Below are positions 56,954 through 64,000 of a stretch of DNA of 64,000 nucleotides, one piece after another. The notes below the pieces were generated by a model. That model saw only the letters and a program-made list of their open reading frames with translations. It ran no database searches and was not told the DNA's origin. Both the position numbers and the translations under genes were made by a program. The DNA lies in NCBI GenBank assembly GCA_030849805.1, contig JASANZ010002256.1, positions 54,234-118,233 on the forward strand, given 5' to 3'. The DNA comes from Sergeia podlipaevii (lineage: Eukaryota; Euglenozoa; Kinetoplastea; Trypanosomatida; Trypanosomatidae). Within the stretch, counting starts at the first letter, position 1. Each line of letters starts with the position of its first letter.

Positions 56954-59900
56954 ATGTTTGCAAATACATCGCCACATAACTCTACAACAGCAGCTACCTC
57001 CCCACGTCGCGCCGCCGCTTCCGCAGCGCACCGCCAAAGCGCAAATACATTGTCAGCCGGAACACTGCTTAGTCTGCCAGCACCAACGACTATCACACAT
57101 GCCAGCAACTGCAACAGCAGTCTTCAGACAATCAATATGGAAAACACAAACTCAATTTTAGGGCACACAGAGACTTCTATGTTAACTGGGCCTTCTCTTA
57201 CCCTCAATACTGAATCCCCTACCACCTTCCATGCCTCACCTATTCTTCCCTTTATGGTTGCCTTGTCGTCCTCAGCTTCTCGTGGATGCGGCAGCTTAGG
57301 TGGCGCGATTGGAGACGCAAGCAGCATCCCCATGGCGCCTACGACGCTGAACTTCCGTCAAAGTGAAACAACACGCGAGGTCCTTTACTCTGCTAACAGT
57401 GCCGCCGCCGCCGCCCTCACCACCACCACCTCGGACGATATAGAAGTGCAGCAGCAGCAGCAGCAACACGACGCTGGTAGTTGCGGCTCTTTAGACGAAC
57501 AGACAAATTCTCCGAAACTCGGGTCTTCTAGTGAGAAGGTTACTAGTGACTCAGCTGTGTTTGTTTGTGACGTTCCAGCTACTACAGTGACTGAGCCTCC
57601 GCATCCCCGCACACACCGCAACAGCGAGCCACGTCAAAGTCTTCTCGGTTCATTTCCCTCTGCTTCTCCCTCTAGTGAGACGAGCCTCCGATCGGCGGTT
57701 GCTGTTTCAATCACCACCTCCACCACCACACCAAGTATAGAAGGCGAAGCGGCGACTGCCGCCATGGAGTCCGCTGTGCTTGCCGCTCTGCCGTCCCCAC
57801 CTCTGCATACCCTCTCAGTCATTCATTCTTCTTCTCTGCTGCGAGACTCACCTACAATCCGTGGACACGGCTCCTCCTTCTCCTTGCTAGCGCCAGGGAA
57901 GCCCATCCTTGTCACAGCGGGAGCTGCAAACAGTAACAACTCCCCCTCGGCGCGTCAACTGTCCGCACGCCGTGAAAAGGCGAGTGTAGTTGGTAGCGTA
58001 GAGCCTGAGGGAAGTGAGACGAGCACCGGTGATGTCAGCAAGGCACCTAGCAACCATATTTACCGTCCTCCTTCAGCGGTGAGTGGACTTGATACTGCTG
58101 CTGGTGCTCTGCAAAATGTGGATGGCGAGGCTCTGGTAAGTGGTGGCGGCATGACCACTCCAGCGGGTGTCCACTTTCCCATTGCTGGTGGTACGTCTCA
58201 GGGCGACATTACTGTTTATTTACCAATTGCTCTCATGAATGGGCACTACCAACAGCAGCAGCAACGTCGTCGTATTCAGTCTATGCCAGAAGAGAAGACA
58301 TCTTGCAGTCATCGCATGCTGAGCATTGCCACTCTCGCCAAAGTCTACGAGCGGTCAATTGGTGGCAATGCAGAGGCTACTGCATCTGAAGATGGTCTTG
58401 ATATAGATGCACCGCCATCACTTGCGGCTACCAAAAGAAGTGCCAGTGGCGCACAGAACTCCAGCCTAACTTCGCAGGCAATGCTGCTTTGCCCATCAAG
58501 ATCAACACCACCGCAAGCAGTCACTGCCGCTATAGCCACGAGCCCTTCGGTGACGCCAGCGAATTTTAAGTGGCTCTCCTTCCGTTCCATCACCTCACCC
58601 AATGATAACTTGCGTGATGCTGTACCTCAACCGGCCGCACTGCCTTCTGGGGCTGACCATGTGGATACTGATGGGCATGCGCAGCGCATGGGGCGTACGT
58701 TCTCCACACGGCAGCTCGTAACGTTTGCAAAGCGTGGCAGCCGCTATGATGTGCAGAGTGACTCCGCAAAAGCAAGTGAGCAACAGCAGCAGCAGTCAAT
58801 CACTACTGCAGTCTCAGCTGAAACAACACGACAGGGTGAAGGCGCCTCCGATGATGAAACGCATGTCCACAGCCATTATGTACTCCGTCCATTGAATTTC
58901 ATCGAGAATCCGATAGGACGCCCAATCAGTTCTACAAGGACGGCTGCTAACACAACAAGCGCAGCTGCACTAGCAGAAACCACAGCTGTCACCTTCTCTG
59001 TAGGTACTCATTCACCACACACGCGACCGTACTCCGTCTTTCAGTTCCTGCATCAGCAGCAGGGCGCGCTAGATGATGGAGAAAGCTTTACGCAGACAGA
59101 AAGGTCACACGCTAGCAGTGTGCTGTCCTCCTCCATTCGAGGAAGCCCTACGTTTGCACGCTCGCAGGGATTCCACAGCTACGGTGCAAGTAGCATCGCC
59201 ACCAGCGCCATCAGTGTGAGTGTCGGCGGCGGCGGATTTGCTGGGTTTCCAGTCTTCCGTCCTCACGGCGAGGAGAATAGCATACGCGACCGAGTGGCGG
59301 TGTCTCCTACGCCGACTATTGTGCCAGGAACTCAGTCCCACAGACCCAGCCAGACAAGACTGAAGGATACACAGCAGATTAGCCCTAAGCATATCAACTT
59401 TTTTGCTAGAAGGCGCCACGGAGAGGAGGTGGCAGGTCGCCGCATCACCGATGTTGATCCGTCAACGATACCGGGAACAGGCGGTGGCGGTGGCGATGCG
59501 ACGCCAAAGAAGGATCCCCTACTCCGGCGGGTTCGCTCATTTAACGAGGTAACTGTCATATCCGCCAGTGACAACGACAAGGACGAGGACGAGGACGTAC
59601 ACCTCGATGGAGGACTCCGCGAAAATGTGGGGCGGCGCAAGCATGCATCATTGCGCTCTGGTGTTGGCACAAGTGTCAACAATGCAAGTTTCTCTTTAGA
59701 TACCAACAGTGTCGCCATACGTGACCTTCCAGAGTATAAGCACGGCGCCAACGGTAGCTTTTACAACGTGGGCAGCCTCAAGGTTGGCGATGAGAGCAGC
59801 GATGATGATGCCGATGGAGCCTTTATGAATCAATCCAGTCGGTCAAATTCTATTCTTAGTTTTGGTTTTGGCCTCCAGGCTTCGCAATCAAACATCGATT

Positions 59901-60349
59901 GTCCTTTTGGACATCACGCATGCCGAGTGAGAGGGAAGACGCCTAGTGAGAGACCCCGATCGCCTCCTTCACAATTTGGGAAGCATATGCAAGTATCGTC
60001 AACAGCTGAGCAAGTGCAGCAGGAGAGTAGGTATGAGGAAGAGATGACGCCGGAAGTGGACCAACCACCGCGTGTGTATAGGTTTCCTGTGGAGCCACTT
60101 CTTTCTGTTCACTTTTATGGGGAAAGGAATGAAGTACTGAACACCCGCGCAACCTCCGTGGGTGCCCCTCTCACCGAGGACGCGCTCTCAGAATCTGGGA
60201 GGGGGGGAAGTGACGCCGCTGCAAGCAACAGGGAAGATGCCTCTCTCTTCAAGAAGGCAGCCAAAGGCAGCGTCGTCGTCATATCCTCTGATTCGCACGA
60301 CAGTGCAGCGGGGCTTGAGAGTTCTAGTCATGTGGCAGCTCATAAATAG
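56954..60349 (+). CDS. Large Ser/Thr-rich hypothetical protein (1131 aa to first stop)
   Basis: The protein has 1131 residues from ATG 56954 (MFANTSPHNSTTAATS) to TAG 60347-60349. It is Ser, Thr, Ala and Pro-rich throughout, with Gln runs (near 57449-57467 and 58249-58263) and few hydrophobic segments, so it is probably mostly disordered. More ordered or conserved-looking pieces are RMLSIATLAKVYERSIGG, the motif DPLLRRVRSFNEVTVISAS, and PPRVYRFPVEPLLSVHFYGE near the end. RRVRSF and RTFSTRQLV are plausible basophilic kinase sites. No family was recognised. The frame reads on for 53 further codons after the TAG and coding-like sequence extends to about 61096 (separate entry), so the annotated C-terminus may be truncated. 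Confidence 0.85.
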   Translation: MFANTSPHNSTTAATSPRRAAASAAHRQSANTLSAGTLLSLPAPTTITHASNCNSSLQTINMENTNSILGHTETSMLTGPSLTLNTESPTTFHASPILPFMVALSSSASRGCGSLGGAIGDASSIPMAPTTLNFRQSETTREVLYSANSAAAAALTTTTSDDIEVQQQQQQHDAGSCGSLDEQTNSPKLGSSSEKVTSDSAVFVCDVPATTVTEPPHPRTHRNSEPRQSLLGSFPSASPSSETSLRSAVAVSITTSTTTPSIEGEAATAAMESAVLAALPSPPLHTLSVIHSSSLLRDSPTIRGHGSSFSLLAPGKPILVTAGAANSNNSPSARQLSARREKASVVGSVEPEGSETSTGDVSKAPSNHIYRPPSAVSGLDTAAGALQNVDGEALVSGGGMTTPAGVHFPIAGGTSQGDITVYLPIALMNGHYQQQQQRRRIQSMPEEKTSCSHRMLSIATLAKVYERSIGGNAEATASEDGLDIDAPPSLAATKRSASGAQNSSLTSQAMLLCPSRSTPPQAVTAAIATSPSVTPANFKWLSFRSITSPNDNLRDAVPQPAALPSGADHVDTDGHAQRMGRTFSTRQLVTFAKRGSRYDVQSDSAKASEQQQQQSITTAVSAETTRQGEGASDDETHVHSHYVLRPLNFIENPIGRPISSTRTAANTTSAAALAETTAVTFSVGTHSPHTRPYSVFQFLHQQQGALDDGESFTQTERSHASSVLSSSIRGSPTFARSQGFHSYGASSIATSAISVSVGGGGFAGFPVFRPHGEENSIRDRVAVSPTPTIVPGTQSHRPSQTRLKDTQQISPKHINFFARRRHGEEVAGRRITDVDPSTIPGTGGGGGDATPKKDPLLRRVRSFNEVTVISASDNDKDEDEDVHLDGGLRENVGRRKHASLRSGVGTSVNNASFSLDTNSVAIRDLPEYKHGANGSFYNVGSLKVGDESSDDDADGAFMNQSSRSNSILSFGFGLQASQSNIDCPFGHHACRVRGKTPSERPRSPPSQFGKHMQVSSTAEQVQQESRYEEEMTPEVDQPPRVYRFPVEPLLSVHFYGERNEVLNTRATSVGAPLTEDALSESGRGGSDAAASNREDASLFKKAAKGSVVVISSDSHDSAAGLESSSHVAAHK

Positions 60350-61096
60350 CACCACAGAGCCAATGAAGAGGTGTCGCATACCTCCACGTTGTCCATGAGC
60401 ACTTCAGCGGTGCCACCGATACAGCAACAGCGACTGGGGTTTGCAAGCTGCTGTGAGGCGCGCTCATCACTTAATCCTGAAAAAAACAGCTACATCATGA
60501 TGCGAGACTGACACGAAGCCGAAGCGATGTTGTGCTTTCGACGCTAGCCGCCTCAGGGGCAGATGATCTCAGTAATGGTAGGATGAGCCTCCCAGAATCC
60601 TGTCACGGCAGCAATAGCCCAAGCCACAATAGCAGCGGCATTTTCAGTTCCAGGACGAGTTAGCGAGTCAGCTGACGCGTTTCATTTGATTTGTATTGCC
60701 CCTCATCATCTGGGCTCAGCGCACTCCGTCTCTGTCTTTGTCAATGCAGTGAGGAAAGAGGAAAAAAGGCATGTGCTGCCTTCCGCTCAACGAGGACACA
60801 AGAGCGCGAGGAGCAGATTGGCAACGCCCCTCTCTTTTCGGGCTTTGAGTAGGTAGCTGCCAAAGTTTGAGCAGACTGCCTTTGGTGCGCTGGGTGACGA
60901 TACAGAGAAAGATGCGTATACTGAGCTCCACTACTCCAGCTATCGCCTGGAAGCCCTTTTTGCAGCTCCACATGATGCACGTATACGCACCCAATACACT
61001 CGGCTAGCTAGAGAGAGAGAGAAGGATTACGAAACATTTGACGGAGAAGTGACTTGCTTTTTTTGTTGTTGTTGTTTTTTTTTTTGCGAACGCTAG
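60350..61096 (+). pseudogene. Broken coding-like continuation of the preceding gene
   Basis: After TAG 60347-60349 the same frame is open to TGA 60509-60511 (HHRANEEVSHTSTLSMSTS and onward). The next frame is open from 60481 to TAG 60661-60663 with a coding-like Ser-rich translation (SDVVLSTLAASGADDLSNG). The original frame reopens from 60587 through AFHLICIAPHHLGSAHSV to TAG 60854-60856. It then continues with LPKFEQTAFGALGDDTEKD and YTELHYSSYRLEALFAAPHD, up to TAG 61094-61096. The first switch coincides with a run of seven A (60480-60486). Base composition is coding-type until about 61050 and then turns T-rich. This looks like a decayed or mis-sequenced C-terminal region with three in-frame stops and two compensating frame changes. 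No domain was recognised. Confidence 0.65.
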
Positions 61097-62502
61097 CAAG
61101 CGACCTCGTAGCACCACATAAAGCGACATTATGTTTCCTCCTCCTTCTGTGTAAATACATCGTCTATGTGTGTGTGTGTGTGTGTGTGTGTTGATATATA
61201 TTGCATCTTTTTTTAGCTGCCAAATTGCTGTTGGGCAATTTGAGTTCTCCTTCTTTTTGTGTGTGTACGCATGTATGCGTGTGTGATAAAGTCTGCTCCT
61301 ATGCCGATGAGTCTTTTTTTGTTGTCGTTGTTGTTGTTCTTTTTCAAAGAAGATGTTTGCAGTTACTATCCACTATCTTGTGTGGTTTTTTTTTCTTTGA
61401 AATTTGATTATCTTTTTTGTTTGTTTGTTTCTTTAAATGTGATATCATTATTCTTCCTCACTAACCCTTTAAGACACCTTTCATTTTTCAATGAAAGAGA
61501 GGGAAATGGCAATGCGAAGAAGAAGGAGGGAGGGGGGAGGAGGAAAACATAAGTAAATAAAAGGGAGGAGAAACTTTGAAAAATGGATGGAAACTGGAAA
61601 CATTACTTTACAATGGTAGTTTTTTTTAAGTTTACTGTAGGATCTTTGAATGATAATATTCAACGCATTTACTTTTTTATCAGCGCATTTTTATATCAAT
61701 TATGATCACATTTATTTGCCATATCTATGTCCACTAGCGCTTTGCTCTATTATTCTAAACGCATTATACTTTTTTTTTTCCCTCTGGGAACAAAGGAGAG
61801 AAAAATATTGGATGCCGTTATTATTATGCCTGTATTACCTTTACAGTTCAAAAGTGTAGGTTATGTGATTTTATTATAATCATTATTATTCATTTATGTA
61901 TTACGTACTCCATTTTCTGTTTGTTTATTTATTTATTTGTCGTGGGTGTTTTTCTTATTACTTTTTACTCTTCATTTCTTTTCCTGCCTTCTGCGCCTAA
62001 TGGACTACTAGTGGGGATTGGAGAGAAGGATAGGGTGTGTCGCACGCACTATTCTTTTGAAAAGAAAATTTATAGAGATATGCTATCTACTCAAAAGGCA
62101 CTTTTTTTTTTCTTTAAAATGATATATATGTAAACCCCCGCAATGGACAAGTGCATGAGCGTGTGTGTGTGTGTGTGAGCAGGGAGAGTGTATTTACGCT
62201 GTAGGGCAAACACTCTCTTTCTCTTCGCGCATTTTCTTTTGTTGCTGTGTCAGTTGCAGGCATTATGCGAATAGAGAGACATGCGCACAGCGCTCTCGTT
62301 CCTTGCGCGCAGAGCAGTCTTGCTGGGTTTGCCTTCACGACACTCTTCTATGGCGGTCGTGAATCGTAGAAGCTGTAAAAAAAAAAAAATCGGCATCTAA
62401 ACGTATCTATTTATGTGAGCTTTTGTGCTAGTTCATATTTATACTTTTTTTGTCGAGGTTCTTATGCGCACGCCTTCTGTTGCTGTTTTTTTTTTTTTCT
62501 TG

Positions 62503-62536
<34 letters not shown>

Positions 62537-64000
62537 CTTTTTTTATTGCTCGTGATGAGTACCTCTTTTGGATCCTCACTGCGTTGTAGGTTTGCAGCGC
62601 CTTCGCTCATTCTTTCTTTTGCTTTATGGGTGATTCTATTGTTATTATTATTTTAACGCACACATATGAGTATAGCAGTATAGCTGCAGCGGCATGGGGC
62701 AAAAGATACAGTAGATTGGCTCCTTGATGTGTGCTTAAAAGCTTTAGTTAGTATCGCACGTACTGGAAATAAAAATAATAATGATAATGATAATAAAGGC
62801 GGTTAGTTTTTAAGCATGCTAAACTGCGTGCTATTATATATATATATATATATATATATATCAAATGGAAAAAAAAGAGATAGAATTCTTTTCATGTTGA
62901 TGTTGTTATCTTTGGGGGGGGTTGAGGGGGTCATGTTATCTGTTTTTCTAAGATATCAAATGAACATATATCTTTTTTTGCGTTCGTAGTATTATGCAGG
63001 GGCAGTGGGTGAACATGTACATATTTGTCAAGCTCGCGTTGCAAAGATGTCTGTCTGTGTGTGTGTGTGTGTGCTTCTTCAAATGCGGGTTTCAATTTTT
63101 TTTAAAAGATGATACGTAGCATGTTTTTTTATTTTTATTTTTTTTTTAAAGAGAGTGATGCTTTGCTGTCTAGTTCATAAGCAGTTTACATTGTAGTTTT
63201 TTTTTGTTTTCTTCTTGTTTTTTTTTTTTATTTTTTTTCCTTTTCTTTTGGTTTCACTCTTTTAAAAAAAAAAAAAAAAGGAGGCAAGAAAGCGCTGTTT
63301 TTGACCTTGAATACTTTCGTTGTGCTCTCTGTGTGTTTTCTCCTTCCCTTTGTGAGAAAGTGAATTGTTTTGTGTATTGTGTTGATATATATTTATATAG
63401 TATATATATATATTGCCATTGCTTGAAGTCTACGTTGCATACTGATTGTCATTGTACTATTACGCCCTTTTTTGTTCTTGTTTAGGGATTTCAAATAATG
63501 TTTCGAATCCCTTTTTTTTTCTTCTTCTTTCTTATTAGCTGCCCCGGTGAAAGATGAGTAGCTCGATTCAAAGCAAAATGCATTGTAGTGCCATGATTCA
63601 CTTTTTTTTTTCATTTTATTTTATTTTTCAAAACGGCAAATAGAAAGAGAGATGTAGAAGCTATTGACAGTTGGCCATTCTGTGGCTTTCTACTGGCGGG
63701 GTTTTTTTCTTCAATTTTCTATATGTTTTTTTTTGTGTGTGTGAAGACAGCACAGGGATTCACGTTGTTGTTGTTGTTGTTTTATTTTAAATGGGGTGTC
63801 TTTCGATGAGGCTATACATTTCTCGTACACAGATGGAGAGACCCTTTGTGTTCGTCTACAAGTGTGGATATATATATATTATTTTTTTGCGTGTGTGCGT
63901 TTGCATGCTTTTCACTGTTTTTTTTATTATTTTTTCTTTGAGGTATTCAGTTTGAAGTGAACAACGTTTTATGTTCAATTTCCTTATTTATATTTTGACT
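61097..64000 (+). other. 2.9-kb region without recognisable genes, T-rich with microsatellites
   Basis: No intact or broken gene was found on either strand. The + strand is T-rich with many T8-T13 tracts. Simple repeats include (GT)n at 61167-61191, (CT)n/(TA)n at 62503-62536, (TA)n at 62835-62861, (GT)n at about 63053-63073, a run of G near 62914-62921, and A15 near 63265-63280. It may be a long 3' UTR, an intergenic region before another + strand gene, or the end of the polycistronic unit; the sequence shown does not decide. Confidence 0.6.

Noticed and set aside
60716..60994. Minus-strand open frames in the region after the last gene
   Set aside because: The + strand of the same bases translates into a much more protein-like sequence in the frame of the preceding gene.
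61201..63614. Several short open frames rich in Phe, Leu, Ser and Cys
   Set aside because: They result from T-rich sequence; no start context, splice signal or protein features support them.
1..64000. CRISPR arrays, bacterial promoters, insertion sequences or retroelement open frames
   Set aside because: No spaced direct repeats, transposase or reverse-transcriptase motifs were seen; the sequence is eukaryotic nuclear DNA.

Overview
The window is a gene-dense stretch of a nuclear genome from a trypanosomatid (Kinetoplastea). Seventeen protein-coding genes are supported and all lie on the + strand. None shows an intron. Most are preceded by a long pyrimidine tract and an AG, the normal trans-splicing acceptor layout. 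Intergenic DNA is T-rich and full of simple repeats, while coding DNA is richer in G+C. All three stop codons end genes, so the standard code applies. Genus cannot be fixed by eye; a Leishmania/insect-trypanosomatid-type genome is likely.

Layout. 0-5.4 kb: the 3' end of a membrane-anchored protein gene, a mitochondrial adrenodoxin-type [2Fe-2S] ferredoxin, an RRM/RGG RNA-binding protein and an unrecognised protein. 5.9-14.2 kb: a 1926-residue low-complexity protein, a probable mitochondrial zinc-finger protein with a weak NYN/PIN-like segment, and a small single-span mitochondrial membrane protein. 15.4-26.9 kb: an 11.5-kb gene with TROVE, DUF4062, NACHT and WD40 regions, which is the order of telomerase-associated protein 1 (TEP1), the vault-particle subunit. 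28-37.7 kb: the axonemal inner-arm dynein light chain p28, then a >2000-residue disordered protein carrying six S-[IM]-[GA]-V-Q-[TV] motifs and an in-frame TGA followed by 166 more open codons. 39.3-47.9 kb: two probable mitochondrial proteins of unknown function, a Pus9/RPUSD2-type pseudouridine synthase, and a RING-H2 coiled-coil protein with an unusual insert inside the RING. 48.4-61.1 kb: an assembly join (duplicated ~113 bp flanking a single N), an acidic beta-helix-type protein, and two large Ser/Thr/Ala-rich proteins. The second of these is followed by about 750 bases of coding-looking sequence broken by stops and a frame change. 61.1-64.0 kb holds no recognisable gene.

The genes do not form a single pathway. 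As usual for trypanosomatids they are probably co-transcribed as one polycistronic unit and controlled after transcription. Recurrent themes are mitochondrial proteins (ferredoxin, zinc-finger protein, small membrane protein, two helical proteins), RNA-related proteins (RRM protein, TEP1, pseudouridine synthase) and flagellar/cytoskeletal candidates (p28, and by inference the VQT-motif protein). The observations most worth following are the complete TEP1 homologue, the multivalent VQT-motif protein, and the two giant low-complexity genes whose reading frames appear to continue past their stop codons.
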